Of a DNA stretch of 64,000 nt, positions 11,274-21,419 are shown in pieces (the first letter of the stretch is position 1; each line of letters begins with the position of its first letter). A program made the position numbers and the translations under genes. The notes below the pieces were generated by a model. That model saw nothing but the letters and a program-made list of their open reading frames with translations. It had not been told where the DNA came from and searched no databases. The stretch is from Onthophagus taurus (taxonomy: Eukaryota; Arthropoda; Insecta; Coleoptera; Scarabaeidae). The DNA lies in contig NC_091967.1 of the NCBI RefSeq assembly GCF_036711975.1, positions 14,012,001 through 14,076,000 of the forward strand, read 5' to 3'.

Positions 11274-11789
11274 TTCAAATCCTTTAGAATCTTGTAATAA
11301 TCTTTAAACTAAAATCAAACTGGATGATTACACGTCTATTTTGACAATTACTGTCAAACTGATTTTATTATATAGACAACCCAACATACAATGTTTATTA
11401 ACACTTTATTTATGAAAATTACTTTATTAATAAAAAAAAATACTTAGAAACTTAGTTTAATTATTAATTTGGTTGGAGATATTATCCAGGATTATATTTA
11501 TAAATGATTTAAATAAAATATTGGTTTAAATGTAATGCATATATTGGGTTGCCTATATTTCGTAACAAAGAATTTAATGTTTTATTAAAAAATTAATGCT
11601 TTAATGAAGTTGGGTTCAATTAAATGCGATTTCATTGTCAAAAATGCATCCGTATTTTTCTTTTTCTTCCCTAGCCCGGCCTTATCGCGGCGTTGATCTA
11701 TCTTCTGAAGTTTTCACTCTTGCCAGCAAGACCCTTGAGTTGCTGCATAGTCTTGATCAATCTGTGTTATTGTCTTTCCCCATGTTGTT

Positions 11790-12300
11790 GTCTGCCTCCT
11801 TATGGGTTACCCTGCGTGTTAATCTCCATGTACATCCGTGGTTTTCTTACTTCTCTCATTCTTCTTACGTAGCCAAACCACCTTTCGAACCTTTGTACAT
11901 CCCCACAATTTACAATGCACCAGACTACGGCTATGGCTTATCACAGAAATGTAGATCCATATTGTAACCGTCGGATTTAATCCCCATGTAGTCCCATTGG
12001 GTGACATTGGGTGAGTACAATTGTTGCCTTTTTGGTTTTGCAACTAATGTGTAACTTCTAAGTCAGTTCTTCGTCCAAGATATTTCACTTCTGGAGCAAA
12101 GGTTAATGGACATTATTTGGACAGTATTAATTCCCTTCTATTTGTGGTCCATAGGTATGTATAGGCTCGCTCAATGAACACTTTATACATCCTTGTCTTG
12201 GCCTTTAGTTCTTTACTTCATCCTTCTAAACACAAATTGTGTTCCTGATTTTTTCACTCCGCTTGTTCGTTAGGTGGATTGTCGTGCCCAGATATTGATA
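11790..12300 (-). mobile_element. Non-LTR retrotransposon remnant (C-terminal RT and connection region)
   Basis: On the minus strand a broken frame reads FAPEVKYLGRRTDLE near 12095-12050. It then continues as NGTTWGLNPTVTIWIYISVI and a WGCTKV block down to about 11880. This is the pattern of insect LINEs after the RT domain: (E)VKYLGV-LD, K-WGL-P-V--WIY--V-RP, then an aromatic block. Stops and frame breaks are present. Open frames on the opposite strand (11635-11967) are shadows. Confidence 0.6.
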
Positions 12301-12309
12301 ACTGCTAAC

Positions 12310-12890
12310 CTGTGTGAGAAGTTGACCATCACATTCGATGTATATGTTATCTACCTGTTCCTTTGTCTTCGTTACCACCATAACATGACTCTTCATTCAA
12401 CATCATTTCACTTTGTGTATAAAATGATATTTACTTTTAAAATGTTAATAAAAATTATTTTGAAATGTAATATGAGAAAATTTGTACGTTAAAAGATTAA
12501 AATAGAATCGAATTCGTTTTCTTTTTATTACTAAAGCTGGCGTTTGAATTATTTCTTAAGTGAATTGAACACCACCACTTGGAAACACGGTGGAAAATTA
12601 AAAAATTCCGTTTACCCCTCAAGATTTCCTGAAGTTTGAATGCAGCGACGATTAAAGTTCTATTAAAATTTCTGAATAGGAGATAGAGAATCTCGGCGAG
12701 TGTTCAACGACGCGGCGCAACGTCCGGTTGTTGACGGTTGAAGTGAAAGACATCAAAGAAATGAAAATTAATCTTGGTGTAAGAGTTGTGTGTATAATAA
12801 GTGGCATATTAAAATTTCGTAGTTTAACAAAAAATAAAGTAAAAAATGTGTTATATCTATCTATAGAGTCGAATGGAATTTCTTTGTAAA
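12310..12890. other. Unassigned intergenic sequence
   Basis: No coding or structural signal is seen between the LINE remnant and the first direct repeat flanking the small secreted-peptide gene. Confidence 0.35.
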
Positions 12891-12895
12891 AAAAA

Positions 12896-13065
12896 ACTTT
12901 ATTTGTTTTGTTTTGTTTAGTGTTGTTACAAAGAGCTGTTCATCAACCGTAACTCGACGTATTCTTGATCTTCCGGGACACATTTTTTACTTCCTTTCCT
13001 TTTACTTCTAGTAGCCCCAAAGGATCTTTATCTTCCCCATAGGGTGTTTATTTAAAACATTTTTT
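12896..13065. repeat. Direct repeat, copy 1, beside the small secreted-peptide gene
   Basis: The segment runs from AACTTTATTTGTTTTG to GGGTGTTTATTTAAAA and matches 13561-13710 in the same orientation at roughly 80 percent identity. Shared blocks are TTGTTACAAA, TTCATCAACCGTAACT, GGGACACATTTT, CCTTTCCTTTTACT and TTCCCCATAGG. On the minus strand it carries an open frame, TRSKRKGSKKCVP then EYVELRLMNSSL and a stop, followed by AATAAA. That could be a terminal exon of a small gene. Confidence 0.7.
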
Positions 13066-13152
13066 TTATTGATATTTAACTTTTTATTACGTTAATTAAT
13101 TTTGGTAATGTAACAAAAAATAAAATAAAAGAATGCCATATTAAAAACATAT

Positions 13153-13392
13153 TTATTGAATCGACGCGGAAATCCACCCTTCTACGCAACAACCACAATT
13201 TTTATCAAAAACGTAGTAATCGGGACAAGTGATTTTTGGACTTTTTCTTTCAATAAATCTGAAATGTGATATTTAAAATAAGAGTTAAATAAAAAACTAT
13301 GTAATTTGTTACCTGGTGCTTTCATATAAAGGAGAAGCTCGAATCCCAACAATAGCTAAGAGAACAAATATCAAAATTTTTGGAAATATCAT
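13153..13392 (-). CDS. Small secreted four-cysteine peptide, 2 exons (function unknown)
   Basis: Exons on the minus strand are 13313-13392 and 13153-13258, split by a 54-nt intron with a GTAACA donor and a pyrimidine-rich TTTCAG acceptor. The product is 61 residues. Residues 1-19 are a clear signal peptide (hydrophobic ILIFVLLAIVGI, cleavage expected after IRA). The mature part of about 42 residues has Cys38, Cys48, Cys50 and Cys51 (C-x9-C-x-C-C), enough for two disulfides, with a basic segment before the first Cys and a Trp after the last. AATAAA overlaps the stop codon. I do not recognise the family; a secreted signalling, cuticular or defence peptide are all possible. The gene sits between two direct repeats (12896-13065 and 13561-13710). 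Confidence 0.6.
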
Positions 13393-13560
13393 TGTGTTTA
13401 GATTAATGTTTAAAGTAACTTTAAATGTATCGAGTAAATATTATGCACTTAAAGAGATAACATTTAACATTGATATTGATAACGCATAACTACTTATAGA
13501 CTTGAAAACAAAAACACGATTAATTCATAAATATAATAACTTTAATATCTCCCTGCAAAA

Positions 13561-13710
13561 AACTTTATTTCCTTCGTCCATTGTTGTTACAAAAAGCCGT
13601 TCATCAACCGTAACTAGACATATCCTTGATCTTTCGGGACACATTTTCTACTCCCTTTCCTTTTACTCCTAGTCGTAACGTTCCCCATAGGATATTTATT
13701 TAAAATGGTT
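13561..13710. repeat. Direct repeat, copy 2, on the other side of the small gene
   Basis: This is the second copy of the repeat at 12896-13065, same orientation, about 665 bp away. On the minus strand the parallel frame keeps TRSKRKGSRKCVP but hits an earlier stop after DQGYV. An in-frame ATG precedes it (MGNVTTRSK). The divergence suggests an old duplication rather than recent LTRs. Confidence 0.7.
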
Positions 13711-14129
13711 GACGTCGTTTTTTGCCGGACCCGTATTTATTTTGCCCTTTTAGTTTTCATGCACGAACCGATTACGAAAACCAAGGAGGAAACAGTTTAT
13801 TTATGGGATCTCTGTAATCTTCCTAAGCTTCAAAGGAGCCTTGTTTCAATCCTTATATAAACACTCTGTATAACTTACAAGGGTCGGGTAAATCCGATCA
13901 AAGGTCGTGTTCTGACTGGACAATCCTTATCAAGGGATTCACAGAAAATTAATTGCTCTTTTGGTGTAGGTATACTACTGAATCATTTAGATATTAATTA
14001 AAGAGGATTTTAAGGGTATATATTCTAGTTGTAAAAGGGATGGATTAGTTTATTTGAACATATTCAATAATTTTTATGTAAAATTTGAATTTTTTTGCGT
14101 AAGATTCTTTATTATTAGAGGGATCTAAA

Positions 14130-14980
14130 TTGAGTTGATACAGAACGCACCTAACTTGGTGCTGGAGAGGTTTCTGAATGACGAAGAAATTCCGAAGGCT
14201 TGGAAAAAAGGATGTTGTCCATAAAAATCCTTAAAGAAGGCGATGGCAAAAACAGTCTAACAGGCACGAATTTACTAACCAGACTATATGGCTGAATATT
14301 GAAAAACTAAATACCGGAAAAATGGGCATCATTTGGAATGGAGGAACAAGCAAGTTTCAGAGTGGGAAGAACAGAGAAAGGTAAAATCTTCGGTTTAATT
14401 CAAACCACAGAAAAGAAAGGAGTTATAACTCATTTGTTGATATGAGACCATACCTAAAAAATGTGGTAAGTTCTATCATAAACATCAATAAATGATACAT
14501 TAATTAAGGTAGTACAAGAACTATAGGTCTGCGGCAACGCAGTAGTTGTATACGATCGGTGGAGTTGGTCAAAAATAGTGCAAAAACATAGTAGTAACTT
14601 TGCGTAGGCGATAACACCATACTTAAAACGAACAATATACCTATCTGGGAAGAAAAATGGATCACGGTGGGAGATGTTATGTGGAAATTTGATTATAAAA
14701 GGGCAAAAACATACCAATGCCAATAAAGTTTGAAAAAAATTGGAAAAGAGAAAACAGTAATCTTCATACCTGTGGTGCTGTAAGAATGCGAAACCTTTCA
14801 GACCTACAGATGAGCAGTCGGCAAGACCATTTTGGTCAGACTGCAGAATACCGACATACGCAAGATGATGGGGATGCACACAACAATACTCGACGAAGTG
14901 TAAAGAAGACAATTACAATTAGGGGATGTCTAAAGCATAATTCAAGACGGGAGCTACCCATAACACTTTTATTTTAAGTG
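14130..14980 (+). mobile_element. Non-LTR retrotransposon remnant (RT plus C-terminal tail)
   Basis: On the plus strand broken frames read NDEEIPKAWKKG, then MEEQASFRVGRTEKGKIFGL, then after a gap NTDIRKMMGM near 14855. These correspond in order to the LINE motifs 'IP--W-KG', 'EEQAGFR-GRST-D-IF-L' and the tail 'IRN-DIR---G'. The part between about 14460 and 14780 has no clear RT motif, so an internal deletion is likely. The 152-codon minus-strand open frame at 14454-14912 is antisense to this and not a gene. Confidence 0.65.
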
Positions 14981-15683
14981 GTATCGAAATCTGAAATTTG
15001 TTCTTTTTACTTATATTTATTTATATACAGTTTTTTGCGATGTGCTACAAACTTATAAAATTAAAATAGCCTATAATCTAGGATCTTTTGTTAAAACCAA
15101 GAATTTCGTATAAATTTAAGCGGTACTTTGAGTTATTTTAAATTATGATGACACAGAACGAATATTTTATACTTTTGACATAGGTTTATTTCATTTCGTG
15201 TATCTTACGGCGTCGACGTCCACATCATATTTACGATATGACCAGTTTGAACTTACGAGGGTTCCCTTTTCCTGGTCATAACGTGGAAAACGCTTGATCG
15301 GCGTCACCTATGTTTGAATTTGGACTATAAAAGGGCTGTATTCCGGGCTGGATATTGGTCGGGTGGTTTTTATTATATCACTTCGTTGCGTGGGCATAAA
15401 AAGAAATCCATGAAGAAAAAAAAAACTGCGTTTCATATTATATAAGTGTAGATATATTAAATTTTAAAATATTAAAAAATATCGAAAGGATAAAAGCAGT
15501 TTGTCTCATTAAATTTTGTAACGTCACGCGTAAAAATTAACCTCGGTTTTATAACCCCAAGGGTTGAAATTTGTTGTAAAACTTTATACTTTTTATCAAC
15601 GTTGGATATGGCTGTATTTGCTCGGTTGTTGGAGTTAATATACTAAATATCACTCAAGGGAATTATGTTTGAAGTCCCTACAG
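14981..15683. other. Unassigned sequence before the mariner element
   Basis: No exon is seen. The stretch 15190-15380 has slightly higher GC and a TGACCAG...CTGGTCA inverted repeat (about 15240-15285), but no recognised feature. Confidence 0.35.
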
Positions 15684-15685
15684 TA

Positions 15686-16224
15686 CAGGGTGTCCCAATT
15701 TCGATGTCCGCATAGGCTATCTCCGAAACTAAAAGAGATAGAAAAAAAGTAGCTTACATGTCATGATCTCGTTTTTCGAGAAAATGCTAATGCCGAAAAC
15801 TCCGAACAGCTATCGTCTTTTGTTTTCGCCCTATCGGCAAAAACTGAAAATTTTGCGAAAACGACAATCGCGAATACCTCACTTACTATCAAAGATGGAG
15901 TATTATAAATAATACATTATATGGGCAACTTTTTACGAAGAATTCAGTGGCGTAGGTAGAATTTTTTTCCCACCTTTTATTTTCGAGATTTTGCAAGTAA
16001 CTTTAATTTTTTAAATGGAAACCATAGTTGGCTATGGCCTAAAATAATTCGGTATTTTTTTCTGATAACAAATATATATAGTTTGTTGGGTATATTTCTT
16101 ATAGTTATTGAATAATTAACAATATTTCTTTTTGGTCTTTCCAAAGCAATTGTGTGTATCTAAAAGTTAATGTTGCTATGGTGATAACCACACTATGATG
16201 CAAACTTATGTTCTTAAGTTACTT
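15686..16224 (+). repeat. Left terminal inverted repeat of the mariner-type element
   Basis: This 539-bp arm runs from CAGGGTGTCC to the TTCTTAAGTTACT block. It is complementary to 17576-18113 and includes conserved blocks (AAAAGAGATAG, TCTCGTTTTTCGAGAAAATG) also seen in the two old copies in this window. Confidence 0.9.
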
Positions 16225-16316
16225 CATGTTTGGGTAGCAGGCTTAGGTCGATGTTAAATTGTTTCAAAATACGAAGTTTGAAACTCGCGTATAACAGAAC
16301 CGAATAAAACTTTATA

Positions 16317-17367
16317 ATGAAATTAGAAAATTATGAAAAATTTAACATGATGGAATGCTATATTCTATCAAATAAGAATGCGATGCAAGCCGCAGAATTA
16401 TATTTCCTAAGATATCCAGAAAGAAGACAACCGCACGCGAAAACCTTTAGTCGCTTAGCACAAAATTTAATGGAGTTCGGGTCCTTCACGAAACCACGTC
16501 CAAAAACGTATCAAAATGACCAGGAGGATGAAGTCAATGTGTTGGCTACAGTTACGGTAAATCCATCTACATCTTGTAGAGGAATTGAACAAGACGTCGG
16601 AGTACCCAAAAGCCGCTGTTCCCGAATTTTGAAAAAAAAATAAATATAAACCATACAAAGCACGGGTCATTCATCATTTACGTGCCGGAGATGCCAATCT
16701 AAGATTAGCATTTTGTCGATGGTATTTGGAAAAATTAACTAATCCACTCTTTGCTCAAAATGTGATTTGGACTGATGAAGTTCACGTTAGTAGTGCGGGA
16801 ATATTTAATCGCAATAATGAACGTTTTTGGTCCGATACAAATCTGGATTATGCAATAGCCAGACGTTCTCAAGGAAGATTCAGGTTCAATGTGTGGTGTG
16901 CCCTTTTAAACAACAGAATTTTGGCATATAGCATCTACCATGAAAATTTAAATGCAGATAGATACCTCAGTATATTAAAGCAGCACATTGAACCTTCTGT
17001 CGACAATTTACCATTGAATATGTCCCAAATGTTATATTATCAACACGACGGAGCACCAGCACATAATGCCAGAGCTGTTTGTGAATTTTTAAACATAAAC
17101 TTTGGCAATAATTGGTTGGGAAAAAATTCTATTCATAGATGGCCACCACGATCACCCGATTTATCGCCACTAGATTTTTTTCTTTGGGGACATATAAAAA
17201 ATATTTTGTATAAAACAACACATGAAAATTTAAATGAATTAATAGAAAATTTTGAAGCTGCATTAAATTCTATCTCCAATGTTCATATTTACAATGCTAT
17301 AAATAATTTAAGAAAGCGTTGTGTTCTTTGTATTAATAATGAAGGCGCGCAATTTGAACATTTGTAA
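16317..17367 (+). pseudogene. DD41D transposase of the mariner-type element, one frameshift
   Basis: The first frame (16317-16643, 108 aa) has an N-terminal helix-turn-helix of the kind in arthropod mariner-like transposases: residues with RYPERRQPHAKTFSRL and NLMEFGSF. The second frame is open from 16633 to 17367 and holds the DDE/D nuclease: WTDE (Asp at 16774), YYQHDGAPAHNA (Asp at 17047), RWPPRSPDLSPLDFFLWG (Asp at 17173). There are 41 residues between the second and third Asp, so DD41D. The frames meet at nine A's (16632-16640) before TAA; one base out of register breaks an otherwise complete protein of about 348 residues. There are no other stops, so the break is recent, or the run is read by slippage. 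Confidence 0.9.
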
Positions 17368-17575
17368 TTTGATTATAAAAATATTTACCTTTTTTGTTTG
17401 CTTTTTTTGTTATAAATGTTTGTTGTTAATGGTTTACTTGTTTTTTGTTTTTTGTTCATTGTTTTATTTATTAAATTAATAAAATTCTTATTTTTGTTAA
17501 TCTTACTGCGTTAAAACACATTCTTGTTATTTTGCAGAAACTGCGTAGACTGCGTAGGCAAAATAAATTATATGT

Positions 17576-18113
17576 AGTAACTTAAGAACATTAGTTTGCA
17601 TCATAGTGTGGTTATCACCATAGCAACATTAACTTTTAGATACACACAATTGCTTTAGAAAGACCAAAAAGAAATATTGTTAATTATTCAATAACTATAA
17701 GAAATATACCCAACAAACTATATATATTTGTTATCAGAAAAAAATACCGAATTATTTTAGGCCATAGCCAACTATGGTTTCCATTTAAAAAATTAAAGTT
17801 ACTTGCAAAATCTCGAAAATAAAAGGTGGGAAAAAAATTCTACCTACGCCACTGAATTCTTCGTAAAAAGTTGCCCATATAATGTATTATTTATAATACT
17901 CCATCTTTGATAATAAGTGAGGTATTCGCGATTGTCGTTTTCGCAAAATTTTCAGTTTTTGCCGATAGGGCGAAAACAAAAGACGATAGCTGTTCGGAGT
18001 TTTCGGCATTAGCATTTTCTCGAAAAACGAGATCATGACATGTAAGCTACTTTTTTTCTATCTCTTTTAGTTTCGGAGATAGCCTATGCGGACATCGAAA
18101 TTGGGACACCCTG
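17576..18113 (-). repeat. Right terminal inverted repeat of the mariner-type element
   Basis: This 538-bp arm starts AGTAACTTAAGAACAT and ends GGACACCCTG, and is the inverted partner of 15686-16224. Just inside it (about 17540-17560) is a small tandem CTGCGTAGACTGCGTAG. Confidence 0.9.
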
Positions 18114-18115
18114 TA

Positions 18116-21100
18116 CAGTAAATAAATAAATGTCTTTGTAATTTTTGATTATATAAAAACGAAAAAACTAAATATTATATGTTCATAAATGTACATATTA
18201 AATAAATCTAATAAATGTTAGGTCTGTATAATACAGTACGTGCTTGAGACGTCGTTCGATTAGAAGGGAAAGGGTTTTCGCTTTTGTTTGGGACCAAGTT
18301 TTGATGAGAGATTTAGTGCTTTATGTGTCGTAGATTTAGTGACCGGTTTATTTATGTTACCGCAAACACCCACCTCGTCTATGCTGTACTGTTATTCAAT
18401 TCACTAAAGTTGTTCCCCATAATACAACAAGCGTAGGTAAATTTTCAGCGTGGGCGGAAATTCAATAAGCACCGGATTGATTTTACGTAAAGTTTTTAAT
18501 CGCTTCTGCATATGCATTATATTCTAGTATTAAATTCAAATAGTTAAAGCCATTTCATTAAATCGAATTACTATGATGATTTGATGCAACCAGCAGCTCA
18601 ATGGCAATCAGGCAATTAATTGGCAATCAGCAATTCCGTGAACCCAAAGACAAGTTTTAGTTCAACAGCTTTTTTTTACATTTTTTCATTTATGAGGGTT
18701 TATAGATTATTTGCCGGGAACATAGTTGCCAATCTACCATTTAAAAAACTATATGCGTGCTTGCACCTAAGCGACAATTAAATATGTTACAAAAATTCAT
18801 TTTAAAATTTTTAATTTTCTAAACTTCTATCGTCGAAGTAAAATTGATTTTGATGCTTGCAATATTTCTAAAACAGTAATTTGTAAAAAGTTAACCATAA
18901 CGAACGTCTTTGTTTCGTTAAAGTTAAGAGAAACCGTCACTTTGCTAAGTTTAGTTTATTCTTGAGTACTTCTTGTTATAGAGGCCTTTGAGGTGGTCTG
19001 AATTTCTGCAGCTGCTTTCGGTTTGAGGACTAGTTTCCAAGTATAAACTCAACAAGTTTCCTCCTATACCTCCGTTCAGCTATTATTTCACGTAATCATT
19101 TTCAGTGTAACAAATCAATTGCTTTTGTTGTGCAAATAGAGAGCGCTAATTGGGTAACAAAAGAATTGTTTTCTACTGGAAATCCGAATTGCGGTAATTA
19201 TTGGAGAAGTTGGTTGCAATCTTCTTGTTGGTAACGTTTTCTTTTCATCGGGGGTTTATAGATTACTTGTGGAACTTCTGAGCTTTTTGATGTTCCGGAT
19301 ATTACTTGGAGAGATGCATCGACCTAAAAAATTTTATACTTTGAAAAATTCTATCGTGACTTTTTGTCATTTCCCTCAAGGAAGCTAAAAGACGTTTCGT
19401 AGAATATCGAAAGGATGAAAAAATAATGGGAAAGCTCTCTAAGGATTTAGCTTGCAACTTGCATCGTTTTCCTTTAGACGACATATACGAAGTATATCAA
19501 TCCCTATATGTTTTATAAGTTTGCCGTTTGTGGACTCGAGTGTCGCACAAATCGATTTCGTTGTCAACTTTTCCTCGAAGAATATTAAATTACTGTCTGG
19601 CGCAGGCAGTCTTTGAATCGATAGTCTCAAACACACCTTCGATATTTAATAACATCTTTACACTAAAAGCATAACATTTTTGTTTATTAGACTTATTAGA
19701 TTAATAACTTGATGATTTAACTTTATCGAACTTTCCCAATATTGTTGTCATGCCAACCAATTAATAAACTGTGGAAGAACCATTCATTAAAATTACGCTT
19801 TGGCCCGTGAAAATGGATAACGCCATTATATTGTAGGATGTAGTTAATAACGCGATAGGTTTATAACTGTCATATTATGCGTATGCATAAACTTTATAAA
19901 TTATGGTAACACGATAGCTGGGGACCTGAATACATTGGCTGTGCCATTTGATGAAGCTGTCAGATAATATAAATTATTGGTCTTTGATTAAAACCTTGAT
20001 TGAAATGTATCGATTGCAATATTCTATAATTTATTCTAATTAGCTTAACACCCACATTAATAAATACCAATTAAACAATAAACGTAAATTTTAAACTTTA
20101 TACAAAAAAAATTAACTAATAAAATTTTATGAATTTTAAAGTTTTACTTTATTCAACTTCCTTTTAATTAAGTTATACGGGTTTCATTGAGCCACTAATT
20201 AAATCCAAATTTACGGACCACTGATGTTCTCGACTCCGAGATTGCGCTCTATTTAACGTACGAAATGGAATGCATTTGATGTGCTTACTAAATTTTGAAT
20301 TTTAATAATCCGCTTTATACAGCCTTCAAACAGCGAGACCTTTAATCTCCTATAGAAGCCGGTTCCACAATGTAACGACAAAGTCCATTAATGCCTCGAT
20401 GCGGTGGTGCTTCGGATAAGCTTTAATACACGAAACTGTTTCTGGTTACAACTAACTTTATCTGACGCGAAAAATTAAAACTTGTGCAATGGTCCTAAGG
20501 TCTTCGCAGTAAAACGAGCCGGTCGTAAAGACCTAATCACCCGCGGTTCCAGTTAAGACCCCTTTTTGCTATTGTCGCCACATTAAAAAAGTTTTAAGTA
20601 CCCATAATGTGGAGCTCTCGAATACTCGAATCCTACAAAACTCAATTTGAAAACTCAAGGATTGTTAAAAAAGAAATATTCATCCAAGAAAAAGCACTTG
20701 TGTAAAGTTTTTATTTGTTTTAATATCATCCGAATATTGCTTTTCACAATAATATGATTATCTTTATAACCAAACATAAATCTGCAAAAAGAAGTTATTT
20801 GCATTGGCATATTCTCCATTTAATATTTTATTCTAATCTTTATTATGTTTAATGTTACGTAATGTTTTGAAGCATATTTAAATTATTAAAGATATACTAA
20901 AGTCAACTTATGCAAAGTTAATGAAAATATATAGATTAATAAAAATATAATTCGTTGGGGTTGTTTGTTTGAGTTTGCAGTGGCGAGGGATCAAAGAGAA
21001 TCCAAAGATTTTTATACGAATGCGAATATTATTTGCTTGGTGTTACATCAACCACGATGCCTTTTTACCACGATTCCCTTTTATACAACACGAATTTTAG

Positions 21101-21270
21101 TAACATTTTCTGCGTCCTACGTTTTAACTTTCACACTTGACATTGAATTAATTTACTTTCTGGTAAAGCAAACACTATATTATTTATCTTGTAAAATTTA
21201 ATATTGAAAGAAAAATTAGTTTTTATAAGTTTTATAAATATTAGATATAAGTGCAAAGGCTTTGTTGTCT
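18116..21270. other. Gene-poor intergenic sequence
   Basis: No convincing exon is seen. Overlapping 60-65-codon minus-strand frames at 19302-19636 have no recognised motif, no splice context and no signal sequence. The remainder is AT-rich and unassigned. Confidence 0.4.
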
Positions 21271-21274
21271 TCGA

Positions 21275-21418
21275 ACATGTTTTTGAAAGAGGTTGGAACA
21301 TGGTATCTGAAACATCAAACGCTTTTTCAAAAGACGCGCGGATAAACTCCAAGGTTTCTAGGTCTACCATTAGTTTTAGTGATAGTGCTACTGTTAGTTC
21401 TATTTTAGTTCAATAATT
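21275..21418 (+). repeat. Copy of the dispersed CTAG-rich repeat family
   Basis: The stretch GAGGTTGGAACATGG, AAACATCAAACGCTTTTTC, CAAAAGACG, GGTTTCTAGGTCTACCATTAG, TAGTGCTACTGTTAG matches 57410-57540 in inverted orientation, block by block. It also shares the TTAGTTCTATTTTAGTTC motif with copies at 36.6, 46.2 and 56.2 kb. Confidence 0.65.
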
Positions 21419-21419
21419 A

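Larger units (their letters stand above)
15686..18113 (+). mobile_element. Mariner/Tc1-type transposon with about 540-bp terminal inverted repeats
   Basis: The element is 2428 bp and flanked by TA at 15684-15685 and 18114-18115. It begins CAGGGTGTCCCAATTTCG and ends with the complement. The arms are 15686-16224 and 17576-18113 and are almost identical: I noticed only isolated mismatches, such as at about 16208 and 16143. The single-copy middle carries one transposase frame. Very long near-identical arms suggest a young copy, or arms kept alike by gene conversion. Diverged relatives lie at 1571-2400 and 6900-7296. Confidence 0.92.

Noticed and set aside
11635-11967. 110-codon plus-strand open frame
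   Set aside because: It overlaps, on the opposite strand, the LINE remnant with WGLNPTVTIWIY wording; there is no splice context or family resemblance.
12896-13710. Reading the two direct repeats as LTRs of a retrotransposon
   Set aside because: There is no primer-binding site or polypurine tract, and no retroviral-type gene between them; the repeats are already about 20 percent diverged.
14454-14912. 152-codon minus-strand open frame, the longest minus-strand frame in the window
   Set aside because: It lies antisense to a recognisable LINE fragment on the plus strand and has no domain of its own.
19302-19636. Two overlapping minus-strand frames of 60 and 65 codons
   Set aside because: Protein-like in places (FFEEKLTTKSICATLESTNG) but no family recognised and no start, signal or splice sites to support a gene.
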